From NCBI GenBank assembly GCA_963713355.1, contig CAVQLK010000011.1:1-64000 (forward strand): 64,000 nt of DNA. Direction: 5' to 3'. The notes beneath the pieces are model-generated. The model searched no databases, was not told the origin of the DNA, and saw only the letters and a program-made list of their open reading frames with translations. A program made the translations under genes and the position numbers. The stretch is from FEN-1219 sp963713355 (GTDB lineage Bacteria > Pseudomonadota > Gammaproteobacteria > Steroidobacterales > Rariloculaceae). Of the stretch, positions 17,403 to 24,597 are shown one piece after another (the first letter of the stretch is position 1; each line of letters starts with the position of its first letter).

Positions 17403-17529
17403 GCATAACAAGCAGTTGCAGCGGATGGTGAAACGACATCGTATGCGCGCCGCGAGCGCGGCGTTGCCATTTTGCGCTCGCGGCGCGCATGTTACGTCAG
17501 CGTGTCGCCGCCGAACTGCGGTGTTATGC
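17403..17529 (+). other. attC recombination site (127 bp)
   Basis: R'' GCATAAC (17403-17409) is the exact complement of R' GTTATGC (17523-17529). Inside, L'' GCAGTTGCAGCGG (17412-17424) pairs with L' CCGCCGAACTGC (17508-17519) with an unpaired base, the asymmetry that directs strand choice in attC folding. TGCAGCGGA after R'' is typical of environmental integron attC sites. The central part is a perfect 17-bp inverted repeat (17443-17459 with 17474-17490) with a 14-base loop, forming the variable terminal structure. Total length of 127 bp is within the known attC range. Confidence 0.85.
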
Positions 17530-17647
17530 GGCCGCGTTGAGTTCGCCGCGTTGATTGCGGCGTCAGTTCATGTTGAGGTGGACACCGTTTGGGCGCTGCT
17601 GACGTCGTTCTGATAGGCCGACCTGAATCCGCACCGAGGACAAAAGC

Positions 17648-17815
17648 ATGGCTATCGTCGGAAACCGCTACTGGCTGCTATTAGCGTTACTCGCATGCGC
17701 AGTAGTCAGCTACAGCGTCGGATTCATCGCTGGTTTTGCGCTGTTTCTCGCGGCAGGCGTGCTTCTTGAGCTCGCTTTCTTGTATGTGCTGTTCACGAGG
17801 AAACGTCGTCGCTGA
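17648..17815 (+). CDS. 55-residue two-helix membrane peptide
   Basis: ATG 17648 to TGA 17813-17815 encodes 55 residues: a basic start (MAIVGNRYW), a first hydrophobic helix (LLLALLACAVVSYSVGFIA), a second (FALFLAAGVLLELAFLYVL) and a basic tail ending RKRRR. The topology, with positive ends, is convincing for a real small membrane protein. It lies 118 bases after the attC site, but I find no attC after it, so it is not clearly a cassette. The function is unknown; its size resembles small membrane peptides that accompany stress or toxin systems, but nothing specific supports that. Confidence 0.55.
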   Translation: MAIVGNRYWLLLALLACAVVSYSVGFIAGFALFLAAGVLLELAFLYVLFTRKRRR

Positions 17816-17933
17816 CCGCGCCTGAGCTGAGGAGTAGTGTCCGTTGTGCCAGCCGCACAGCCCGCGGGTTTCCGGACCAGCCGGAGCTGCGGACGGGAAA
17901 AAGGCAATGCCAGCGACCGCGATTCGACACGCC

Positions 17934-18431
17934 ATGAACCTCCGCATTCGTGAAGCTGACTTCGACGATCGCCGCGATGCCGACGGCATCGTTGCTTTGC
18001 TCGATTCCTATGCGGTCGATCCTATCGGCGGCGGCGAAGCGCTATCGGAGGAGGTTCGAGAGCGTGTCGTCCCGGCGTTACGCGACCACCCGACCTCGTT
18101 GGTGCTGCTAGCGCTCCTCGACGACGCGCCCGTAGGCGTCGCCGTGTGCTTCTTCGGCCTGTCCACGTTTCGCGCGCGTCCGCTGCTGAACATCCATGAT
18201 CTGGCCGTGCTTCCGCAGCACCGAGGACAAGGCGTCGGGCGGGCTTTGCTGCGCGCCGCCGAGGAGCACGCGCGCCGAAAGGGCTGCTGCAGGCTGACGC
18301 TCGAGGTGAGGGACGACAACGCTGCTCGGGGCCTTTATCGACGCTTCGGATTCGACGACTCCATGCCGGGCAGCTCGGTGCCGACGCGTTTTCTCGTGAA
18401 ACCCTTGGAGCATGAAAGCGGGAATTCATGA
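17934..18431 (+). CDS. GNAT-family N-acetyltransferase
   Basis: Acetyl-CoA-dependent acetyltransferase, about 165 residues. The GNAT core is clear: the beta-4/acetyl-CoA motif A is LAVLPQHRGQGVGRALLRAA (pyrophosphate loop HRGQGVG), then RLTLEVRDDNAARGLYRRFG (motif B with the Tyr). Substrate unknown. The start is uncertain: ATG 17934 begins at the domain (MNLRIREADFDD), while ATG 17907 adds nine residues; neither has a good ribosome site. The next gene overlaps its stop by ATGA at 18428, so the pair is translationally coupled. It lies in the variable region next to the integron cassette. Confidence 0.8.
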   Translation: MNLRIREADFDDRRDADGIVALLDSYAVDPIGGGEALSEEVRERVVPALRDHPTSLVLLALLDDAPVGVAVCFFGLSTFRARPLLNIHDLAVLPQHRGQGVGRALLRAAEEHARRKGCCRLTLEVRDDNAARGLYRRFGFDDSMPGSSVPTRFLVKPLEHESGNS

Positions 18432-18697
18432 AGCGTGAGGCCGAGATCTACTGTCCGGTCTGCGCGTGGCGGCCGAAAGCCACCGATCGTTGGTGGTGCC
18501 ATCCGGGCTGTCGGACCGAGTGGAACACGTTCTGGACGCGCGGATTGTGCCCGGGCTGCGGGCATCAATGGCTGGAAACGGCCTGCTTGCGATGCCAGAG
18601 AATGTCGCCGCACGAAAGCTGGTATCACTATCCGGGCGATCAGGATCGGTCCTCCGGCGATGCCGAGATCAAACGTCGAGAGATCGAAACGGCATGA
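18428..18697 (+). CDS. Small zinc-ribbon protein
   Basis: Protein of 89 residues with several paired cysteines and histidines: YCPVCAWRP, WWCHPGCRTEW, GLCPGCGHQW and ACLRCQRMSPHESWYH. These form one or two zinc ribbons/knuckles rich in Trp. I recognise this pattern from uncharacterised small proteins with a conserved C-x-x-C...W-N-T-F-x-T block (here EWNTFWTRG). It is coupled to the GNAT upstream (ATGA overlap) and to the chimeric fragment downstream (ATGA overlap at 18694). The role may be nucleic-acid or protein binding; no enzyme activity is suggested. Confidence 0.72.
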   Translation: MKREAEIYCPVCAWRPKATDRWWCHPGCRTEWNTFWTRGLCPGCGHQWLETACLRCQRMSPHESWYHYPGDQDRSSGDAEIKRREIETA

Positions 18698-18879
18698 GCA
18701 CCATCGAGAGAGCGATCGAGCTCGCGACGAAGGCGCACGCCGGCCAAAAGGACGAGCAGCTCGCGTTCCTGCGCGCGAACGGCTGCGACGAGCTGCAGGG
18801 CTACTTGATCTCGAAGCCCGTCTCCGCGTGGCAGATGACGAAGCTGCTCGTGAGCCGTGAGGCGCGGTCAGCGGCGTAA
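18694..18879 (+). pseudogene. Chimeric remnant: RelA/HD N-terminus joined to EAL C-terminus
   Basis: An open frame of 61 residues made of two unrelated gene ends. Residues 1-20 (STIERAIELATKAHAGQKD) match the start of HD-domain (p)ppGpp hydrolase or phosphohydrolase proteins, in which this helix carries the first metal histidine. Residues 21-61 (QLAFLRANGCDELQGYL, then ISKPV) match the last helix-strand of an EAL cyclic-di-GMP phosphodiesterase domain. The join is seamless near GQKDEQ, so a deletion fused two genes in frame. No complete domain remains. The start overlaps the zinc-ribbon gene stop. A short peptide could still be produced, but neither activity is possible. Confidence 0.65.
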
Positions 18880-19551
18880 GATTGCCCACCAGCGCGCGAT
18901 GTTCAGCAAGCTCTGTAACGCCACAGCGACGTAGGTGAACGCCGCCGCCGTCAGCAGACGTCGCGCGCGCGGTAGATCGTCGGGGCGGATGATGCCGTGC
19001 TGCTTCATGATCGGCAGAGCGCGCATGAAGCTCGCATCGAGCTCGGTCGGTAACGTGAGGAAGTGGACGACGACTCCCGCCCCAAGCGTCAACACGCCGC
19101 CCGCCAGCCCGATCAGCGCCAAGTAGGGCGAGCGCGTCAGCACGCCGGCGAACGGCGCCAGCATCAACATCCCTGCGCCGATCTTCTCGATCGGCGCGAC
19201 CCAGTGCACGAGCTGCGTTCGTAGGCGCAACGGACCGAAGCCGCGGGCGTCCTGCAGTGCATGGCCGACCTCGTGAGCGGCGATTGTGACCGCGGTCAGC
19301 GATCGGCCGTTGAAGTTGTCGGCCGTGAGCCGCACGGCCTTCGCGAGCGGATCGTAGTGATCGCCGCGCTCCGTGACCTCCGTGATGACGTGGCGCAAGC
19401 CGAGCGTGTCGAGCAAGTGCCGCGCGGTCTGGCCGCCCGTGCGCGGATAGCGGTTCGCGGGCACGCGGTAACGGCGGATCACGGCTTGCACCCACAGGCC
19501 CGGGCCGACCGTCAGGACGAGCAGCGCGACGATGATGATCAAGAAGGGCAT
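18868..19551 (-). CDS. Zinc metallopeptidase, YugP-like membrane protein
   Basis: Neutral zinc metallopeptidase of the YugP/PF04298 family, 227 residues. One N-terminal membrane helix (FLIIIVALLVLTVGPGL), then the active-site helix AAHEVGHALQDARGF (HExxH), preceded by the family block YDPLAKAVRLTADNFNGRSL. Two further hydrophobic segments follow (GAGMLMLAPFAGVL; LALIGLAGGVLTLGAGVVVH). The third zinc ligand is probably the glutamate in LPTELDASFMRAL, which matches the family motif. Likely a membrane quality-control protease facing the cytoplasm. Its 3' end overlaps the chimeric remnant on the other strand by 12 bases, consistent with a deletion endpoint near here. Confidence 0.85.
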   Translation of the reverse strand: MPFLIIIVALLVLTVGPGLWVQAVIRRYRVPANRYPRTGGQTARHLLDTLGLRHVITEVTERGDHYDPLAKAVRLTADNFNGRSLTAVTIAAHEVGHALQDARGFGPLRLRTQLVHWVAPIEKIGAGMLMLAPFAGVLTRSPYLALIGLAGGVLTLGAGVVVHFLTLPTELDASFMRALPIMKQHGIIRPDDLPRARRLLTAAAFTYVAVALQSLLNIARWWAILRR

Positions 19552-19561
19552 CGCGCCCCGC

Positions 19562-20431
19562 TCACGTGCTCGGCGGCTCGTCGATGACGACGTTGCGCAG
19601 CGTACCGATCTCGGGCACCTGGATCTCGACTGTGTCGCCGCCGCACAAGTACTTCGGCGGATCGAAACGCGCGCCGGCGCCCGTCGGCGTGCCGGTTGCG
19701 ATGAGGTCTCCCGGAGTCAGCCGCATGAAGCTCGACAGGTATTCGATGAGCCGCGCGAACGAAAAGATCAGCTTCGCCGTCGTGTCGTCCTGACGCAGCT
19801 CGCCGTTCACGCGCGTCATGAGGTGCAGCTCCGCGCCGGGTGCGAGCTCGTCGGCTGTGACGAGCCAAGGCCCCAAGCTGCCGGAGCGCTCGAAGTTCTT
19901 GCCGGGCGTCACGTTGAACTTCGAGTGGCGCAGCCAGTCGCGCACGGAGCCCTCGTTCATCAGCGTGAGCCCCGCGACATGCTGCCAGGCATCCGCGGCC
20001 GCTATGCGCCTTCCGGCCTTGCCGATTACGAGCACGATCTCGCCTTCGTAGTCGAGCTGCTGCGATTCCGGCGGGTTCCAGATCGGCTCGAGATGCCCGA
20101 CGAGGCTGCCCGGCGTGCGCATGAACACGCTCGGATACTGCGGCGCTTCGCCGCCATCCTTGTACTCGCCGTGGCGGTTGCCGTAGTTGATGCCGATGCA
20201 GATGATCTTCTCGGGATCCGGCACCGTCGGCAGATAGCGGATCTCGTCGAGTGCAATCGTAGGTTTGCTCGTCGCCCCGAGCGAGATCGCGCGGTGCAGG
20301 TCGCCGCTGCGCAAGACCGTGCCGAGCGTCGGGTGCTGCGCGCCGAGCAAGCGGCCGACGTCGACGATGGCGTCGCCGCTGACGGCGCCGAAGCTCACAT
20401 AGTCGCCGACTGCGAAGCTCAGGAGGCGCAT
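19562..20431 (-). CDS. Fumarylacetoacetate hydrolase-family protein
   Basis: FAH-superfamily enzyme, 289 residues. N-terminal domain then the catalytic beta-roll with PEKIICIGINYGNRHGE, the metal-binding acidic pair in LDYEGEIVLVIGKAG, and TPGDLIATGTPTGAGARF near the C-terminus. The block usually reading ND-x-T/S-x-RD reads MNEGSVRDW, so one acidic residue is conservatively changed. In homoprotocatechuate degradation, FAH members (HpaG) act as decarboxylase/isomerase, and in related meta-cleavage routes as hydrolases or hydratases; the context here fits such a role. It runs six bases after the DapA-like gene in the same direction. Confidence 0.85.
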   Translation of the reverse strand: MRLLSFAVGDYVSFGAVSGDAIVDVGRLLGAQHPTLGTVLRSGDLHRAISLGATSKPTIALDEIRYLPTVPDPEKIICIGINYGNRHGEYKDGGEAPQYPSVFMRTPGSLVGHLEPIWNPPESQQLDYEGEIVLVIGKAGRRIAAADAWQHVAGLTLMNEGSVRDWLRHSKFNVTPGKNFERSGSLGPWLVTADELAPGAELHLMTRVNGELRQDDTTAKLIFSFARLIEYLSSFMRLTPGDLIATGTPTGAGARFDPPKYLCGGDTVEIQVPEIGTLRNVVIDEPPST

Positions 20432-20437
20432 GGCCGG

Positions 20438-21340
20438 CTACAGCGCCGCGCGCTCGAGCACGCCGTCGAGCTTGGCCGCGAGCTCCGGCGTCGCGCTCAT
20501 CATCGGCAGGCGGTGCTCGTTGTCCTCGAGCAGCCCGAGCTTTCTCATCATGTATTTCATCGGAATCGGATTCGTGTCGAAGAACACGGCCTTGTTGATC
20601 TCGAGCAGCTGCTCGTGCAGGCGCCGGCCGGTTGTGACATCGCCTTCGAACACGGCCTCGCACATCTGCGCGAGCACCTTGGGCTTCAGATTGCCGACGG
20701 CATTCATGAGGCCGCACGCGCCGATCGTCATCATCGGGAAGCTGAGCTCCTCGAGGCCCACAAAGACTTTGAAGTCGGGGCCGAACTCGTGCAGGCATTC
20801 GGACACGAACCCCAAGTCGTTGACCGCCTGCTTGATGCCGACGAAATGCGGCGAGCGGTCCTTCACGGCTTTCAGCGTTTCGAGCGTGACGCCGACGGCG
20901 GTCCGCCCCGGGATGTGGTAGATCATCCACGGCACGTCGTGGCCTGCCGCGAGCTCGAGGTAATACGCGACGAGGCCGCGTTGCGGCGGCCTGATGTAGT
21001 ACGGCGTTACGATCAAAAGCGCGTCTGCGCCGGCTGCGATCGCATGCTCGGTGAGCGCGCGGCTTTCCGCGAGGGACTGCGAGCCCGTGGCGGCGACGAC
21101 GGGCACTCGTCCCGCGGCGGTGTCGACGGCCAGCGTCACGAGCCTGTTGCGCTCGTCCGTCGTCAGCGACGACGGCTCGGCCGTCGTGCCGTTGACGAGG
21201 ATGCCGTGCGAGCCCTCCGCGATCTGGTATTCGACGAGCTTTGCGTAACGCGCGTAGTCGACAGCGCCGCGCGTGAACGGCGTGATCAGCGGCGGAATCG
21301 AGCCGCGCAGTGCGGCGAGGTCGTGCTGGCGTGGCGGCAT
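20438..21340 (-). CDS. DapA-family aldolase/lyase
   Basis: Class I (Schiff-base) aldolase of the dihydrodipicolinate synthase family, 300 residues. Signature parts are PLITPFTRGAVDYARY, the GTTAEPSSLTTDER loop, IVTPYYIRPPQRGL, the catalytic Tyr in MIYHIPGRTAVG and the Schiff-base Lys in HFVGIKQAVNDL. Because it is co-transcribed with a FAH-family gene and lies divergent from hpaF/hpaE/lig genes, I infer it cleaves or hydrates a pyruvate-derived intermediate of aromatic degradation (the role of HpaI) rather than making dihydrodipicolinate. Start ATG 21340. A TTGACG-N10-CGTCAA palindrome lies 34 bases upstream. Confidence 0.83.
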   Translation of the reverse strand: MPPRQHDLAALRGSIPPLITPFTRGAVDYARYAKLVEYQIAEGSHGILVNGTTAEPSSLTTDERNRLVTLAVDTAAGRVPVVAATGSQSLAESRALTEHAIAAGADALLIVTPYYIRPPQRGLVAYYLELAAGHDVPWMIYHIPGRTAVGVTLETLKAVKDRSPHFVGIKQAVNDLGFVSECLHEFGPDFKVFVGLEELSFPMMTIGACGLMNAVGNLKPKVLAQMCEAVFEGDVTTGRRLHEQLLEINKAVFFDTNPIPMKYMMRKLGLLEDNEHRLPMMSATPELAAKLDGVLERAAL

Positions 21341-21373
21341 CGGCGTCTCTAGGTGGGCGCTCCCGCGGCGAAA

Positions 21374-21395
21374 TTGACGCGGTTACGGCCGTCAA
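21374..21395. promoter_or_regulatory. Palindromic operator candidate in divergent promoter region
   Basis: TTGACG (21374-21379) and CGTCAA (21390-21395) form a perfect inverted repeat with a 10-base spacer, in the 107-base gap between the divergent dapA-like and hpaF genes. TTGACG could also be a -35 element for the hpaF side. A dimeric regulator binding here could control both arms; no regulator gene is adjacent. Confidence 0.4.
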
Positions 21396-21447
21396 CTACC
21401 GTGTCGGATCAACTTCGAGTGTACGTTAACCCGCCTCGGGATTCACC

Positions 21448-21846
21448 TTGCCGCACCTGATCGTCGAGTATTCCGCGAACATCGAGGATCAGATTGCGCT
21501 CGATGCGCTGCTCGACAAGCTGCACGCTTGCGCGCTGCGCACCGGGGTCTTTCCGCTGGGCGGATTGCGCGTGCGCGCACATCGCGTCGACGCGTATCGT
21601 ATCGCGGACTTGGCACGCGACAACGGCTTCGTGCACGTGACGGCGCTCATCGGGCACGGCAGGCCGCTCGACGTGCAGCAACGCGCCGGTCGAGAGCTGC
21701 TTGCGGCGCTGACGGAGCATCTCGATGCGCTCTATGCGCGCAGCCCGCTCGCGATCTCGTTGAACATTCAAGAGATGCATCCCGTGTTGAACTTCAAGAA
21801 GAACAATCTGCACGAGTACGCGAAGAAGCGCGGGAGCAAACCGTGA
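21448..21846 (+). CDS. hpaF: 5-carboxymethyl-2-hydroxymuconate isomerase
   Basis: Tautomerase-superfamily isomerase, 132 residues, converting 5-carboxymethyl-2-hydroxymuconate to the oxo isomer in homoprotocatechuate breakdown. The N-terminus PHLIVEYSANIED is the family signature. The start is TTG 21448: the family needs Pro immediately after the initiator so that Pro-1 becomes the catalytic base, and TTG-CCG is the only codon pair that gives this. The remaining conserved part is FVHVTALIGHGRP and SLNIQEMHPVLNFKKNN. Overlaps the dehydrogenase start (GTGA at 21843). First gene of a four-gene plus-strand operon. Confidence 0.85.
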   Translation: MPHLIVEYSANIEDQIALDALLDKLHACALRTGVFPLGGLRVRAHRVDAYRIADLARDNGFVHVTALIGHGRPLDVQQRAGRELLAALTEHLDALYARSPLAISLNIQEMHPVLNFKKNNLHEYAKKRGSKP

Positions 21847-23366
21847 GCAAAGGCGGCGGCTCGCTCGAAACGAACCTGCGCAACGCGGAGCAGCACGTCG
21901 CGCACTTTCGTAGCGGCGGCGTGCAGCATTTCATCGACGGCAAGCCGCGGCCGGCGGCGTCGGGCAAGACGTTCGAGACGCGAACGCCGATCGACGACAC
22001 CGTTCTCGCGCAGGTCGCGGCCGGCGACGCCGCCGACGTCGACGCAGCCGCACGCGCGGCCGAGCGTGCGTTTCCCGCGTGGCGCGACCTTTCGGGCGCC
22101 GATCGGCGCAACCTCTTGCACGGCATCGCGGACGCCATCGAGGCGCGCGCCGATGAGATCGCGCTGCTCGAGTCGCTCGACACGGGCCAACCGATCCGCT
22201 TCATGTCGCAAGCCGCGAAACGCGGCGCCGAGAACTTCCGTTTCTTCGCCGACAAGGCGCCCGAAGCCGATCGCGGTTTGTCGTTGCCGGCGCGCGAGCA
22301 CGTGAATTACACGCTGCGGCAACCGCTCGGCCCTGTCGCTGCGATCACGCCATGGAACACGCCGTTCATGCTGTCGACGTGGAAGATCGCGCCGGCGCTC
22401 GCTGCAGGCTGCACCGTCGTGCACAAACCGGCCGAGTGGAGCCCCATCACGGCCACGCTGCTCGCCGAGATCGCGACGGAGGCAGGCTTGCCGGCCGGCG
22501 TGCTGAACACCGTGCACGGGCTCGGCGAGACCGCGGGACGCGCGGCGACCGAGCATCCGCTGATCCGCGCCATCGCTTTCGTCGGCGAATCGGCGACGGG
22601 CAGCGCGATCATGGCGCAAGCCGCGCCGACGCTGAAGCGTTTGCACTTCGAGCTCGGCGGCAAGAACCCAGTCGTCGTGTTCGACGATGCCGATCTCGAT
22701 CGCGCGCTCGACGCCGTCGTGTTCATGATCTACAGCTTGAACGGCGAGCGATGCACGTCGTCGAGCCGGCTGCTCGTTCAGAAATCGATTGAGCATGAGC
22801 TCACGGCGCGCCTTGTCGAGCGGGTACGCAAGATCAAGGTCGGACACCCGCTCGACCCTGCGACCGAGGTCGGGCCGCTGATCCACCCGCAGCATGTCGA
22901 GAAGGTGCTCGGCTACTTCGACGTTGCGCGCGGCGAGCGCGCTGCGATATCGGCAGGCGGCGCCGCCGCGGCGCAGGGCGGCAACTACGTACAGCCGACG
23001 GTGCTCGCGGCCGCGCGCAATTCGATGCGGATCGCGCAGGAGGAGATCTTCGGCCCTGTGCTCACCGTGATTCCGTTCGCCGACGAGAAAGAAGCCCTCG
23101 CGCTCGCGAACGACGTGCGCTACGGCTTGGCCGCGTATCTGTGGACGAACGACGTCGGGCGTGCGCATCGATTGGCACGCGCGTTCGAGGCCGGCATGGT
23201 CTGGGTCAACTCCGAGAACAACCGGCATCTGCCTACGCCGTTCGGCGGCATGAAGGCGAGCGGTATGGGGCGCGACGGCGGGGACTACAGCTTCGACTTC
23301 TACATGGAGACGAAGAACGTTTGCGTGGCGCATGGGACGCACCGCGTGCCCACGCTAGGAAAGTGA
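21843..23366 (+). CDS. hpaE: 5-carboxymethyl-2-hydroxymuconate semialdehyde dehydrogenase
   Basis: NAD-dependent aldehyde dehydrogenase, 507 residues, of the HpaE type. Start GTG 21843 overlaps the hpaF stop and has GGGAG upstream. Core motifs: PWNTPFMLSTWKIAPALAAG, the catalytic Glu in KRLHFELGGKNPVVVF, the catalytic Cys in LNGERCTSSSRLLV, and AQEEIFGPVLTVIPF. The C-terminal NRHLPTPFGGMKASGMGRDG is typical of the HpaE branch. It oxidises the semialdehyde produced by ring cleavage to the dicarboxylic acid that HpaF then isomerises. Operon position between hpaF and the lig-type dioxygenase genes agrees. Confidence 0.88.
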   Translation: MSKGGGSLETNLRNAEQHVAHFRSGGVQHFIDGKPRPAASGKTFETRTPIDDTVLAQVAAGDAADVDAAARAAERAFPAWRDLSGADRRNLLHGIADAIEARADEIALLESLDTGQPIRFMSQAAKRGAENFRFFADKAPEADRGLSLPAREHVNYTLRQPLGPVAAITPWNTPFMLSTWKIAPALAAGCTVVHKPAEWSPITATLLAEIATEAGLPAGVLNTVHGLGETAGRAATEHPLIRAIAFVGESATGSAIMAQAAPTLKRLHFELGGKNPVVVFDDADLDRALDAVVFMIYSLNGERCTSSSRLLVQKSIEHELTARLVERVRKIKVGHPLDPATEVGPLIHPQHVEKVLGYFDVARGERAAISAGGAAAAQGGNYVQPTVLAAARNSMRIAQEEIFGPVLTVIPFADEKEALALANDVRYGLAAYLWTNDVGRAHRLARAFEAGMVWVNSENNRHLPTPFGGMKASGMGRDGGDYSFDFYMETKNVCVAHGTHRVPTLGK

Positions 23367-23374
23367 GAGCGGCG

Positions 23375-23686
23375 ATGAGTCTCTACTACGTGCAGAAGCT
23401 GCTGTATCAGCTGAACCGCGATCCCGCCGTCCGCAAGCGCTTCGACGCCGACAAAGCAGAGCTGCTCGACGAGTACGAGCTGGCGAGCGAGGAGCGCGCG
23501 GCCATCGAGAGCGGCGACGTCGGCTTGCTCTACGTGATGGGCGTCAACGGCCAGATCCTCATGCACTACGCTGCGCTGCTCGGCCAGCCGTGGGACGTCT
23601 ACATCGAGGCCATGCGCGAAGGCGTGCGCAAGCACGGCCCCGTCCGCGCAGGGCTCTACAGCATGCTGAAGGACCGGCCGCGATGA
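23375..23686 (+). CDS. LigA-type small subunit of extradiol dioxygenase
   Basis: Protein of 103 residues matching the LigA alpha subunit of protocatechuate 4,5-dioxygenase-like enzymes: VQKLLYQLNRDPAVRKRF, DEYELASEERAAIESGDVG and LYVMGVNGQILMHYAALL. In the LigAB complex this helical subunit caps the active site of the catalytic subunit. Start ATG 23375, eight bases after hpaE, and its stop overlaps the LigB start (ATGA at 23683), so the two subunits are translated together. Exact catechol substrate is not readable from sequence. Confidence 0.83.
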   Translation: MSLYYVQKLLYQLNRDPAVRKRFDADKAELLDEYELASEERAAIESGDVGLLYVMGVNGQILMHYAALLGQPWDVYIEAMREGVRKHGPVRAGLYSMLKDRPR

Positions 23687-24516
23687 GCCTCGTGTTTGCG
23701 GCCGCCTGCAGCCATGCACCGGGCATCACGGGCCGAGCGGCTAGGGCCGACAAGAGTTTGCGCGAGGCGTTCTACGCGAATCTCGACGAGCTGCGCGCGC
23801 GGCTCGAGGCCACGAAGCCCGATGCGCTCATCGTCGTCGCCGCCGAGCATTTCGCGAATTTCTTCATGAACAACATGCCGGCGTACTGCATGGGCATGGC
23901 CGACTTTTACGAAGGCCCGATCGAGGACGAGGCGTGGCTCGCGATCGAGCGGCGGCGCGTGCCCGGCAACGCCGCGTTGTCGCGCCGGCTCATCGAGTCG
24001 TTGCTCGCCGACATCGACGTCGCGTACGCGGAAGAATGGAAATTCGATCACGGCATCATGGTGCCGCTGCATTTCCTTACGCCGAGGTACGACGTACCGG
24101 TGATCCCCGTCAACGTGAACTGCCAGGGGCCGCCGCTGACGCCGCTTGCGCGCGCGTACGAATTCGGCCGCGCGTTGCGCCGCGCCTGCGATGCGCAGCC
24201 GGAGCGCATCGCCCTCGTGGGCACGGGCGGGATCTCACATTGGCCCGCGACGCCGGACTCGGGAACGATCAACGAAGCATGGGATCGGGAGTTCCTGCGC
24301 CGCTTCCTACGCAACGACCGCGCGGCGCTGACTTCATACACCGACGAGGAAACGTTGCGCGACGCGGGGCAGGGCGGATTCGAGATCCGGACGTTCTTGA
24401 CCGTCGCTGGAGCGACCGAAGGCTCGACGGGAGAGCTGCTGTTCTACGCCCCGATCCCGATATTCGCCGTCGGCTGCACCGTCGCGACGATGGCGGTTGA
24501 GCGACCCGCTCCGTAA
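23683..24516 (+). CDS. LigB-type catalytic subunit of extradiol dioxygenase
   Basis: Class III extradiol ring-cleavage dioxygenase, 277 residues, using non-haem Fe(II). Iron-binding and catalytic residues are in place: AAACSHAPGITGRA (first His), VVAAEHFANFFMNNM (second His), KFDHGIMVPLHFLTPRYDVP (catalytic His pair) and the acidic ligand near GSTGELLFY. It should open a catechol-type ring, probably homoprotocatechuate, protocatechuate or gallate, to the semialdehyde used by HpaE. The neighbours favour a homoprotocatechuate-like substrate, but classical HpaD enzymes are single-chain, so a LigAB pair in an hpa context is notable. Confidence 0.85.
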   Translation: MSLVFAAACSHAPGITGRAARADKSLREAFYANLDELRARLEATKPDALIVVAAEHFANFFMNNMPAYCMGMADFYEGPIEDEAWLAIERRRVPGNAALSRRLIESLLADIDVAYAEEWKFDHGIMVPLHFLTPRYDVPVIPVNVNCQGPPLTPLARAYEFGRALRRACDAQPERIALVGTGGISHWPATPDSGTINEAWDREFLRRFLRNDRAALTSYTDEETLRDAGQGGFEIRTFLTVAGATEGSTGELLFYAPIPIFAVGCTVATMAVERPAP

Positions 24517-24597
24517 AATAGACTGACTCATGGGGTTGGCAGTCGGCGGTAGGGGACGCCCGCCGAGCCTATCCATTCGCACCCAAAAGGATTTGTC

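Larger units (their letters stand above)
16514..17529 (+). mobile_element. Integron gene cassette (isochorismatase-like gene plus attC)
   Basis: The core heptamer GTTATGC occurs at 16514-16520 and again at 17523-17529. The second copy is the R' end of a well-formed attC site (17403-17529) placed 43 bases after the gene stop in the correct orientation. The interval between the two crossover points (after the G of each core) is 1009 bases and holds exactly one gene, the classical cassette layout. Its base composition is visibly less GC-rich than the flanks. No integrase gene lies in the window and no full attC precedes the cassette, so it is either a lone cassette at a secondary site or part of an array whose rest has been lost. 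Confidence 0.75.

Noticed and set aside
17443..17490. 17-bp perfect inverted repeat read as a transcription terminator
   Set aside because: It lies exactly in the centre of an attC whose R and L boxes pair on both sides, so the recombination-site interpretation explains more; no T-tract follows.
17530..18880. Further integron cassettes downstream of the attC
   Set aside because: The membrane peptide, GNAT and zinc-ribbon genes look cassette-like, but no RYYYAAC/GTTRRRY pair follows any of them.
20438..21340. Lysine-biosynthetic dapA
   Set aside because: It is co-oriented with a FAH-family gene and faces hpaF/hpaE; no other lysine genes are near, so a catabolic lyase is more likely.
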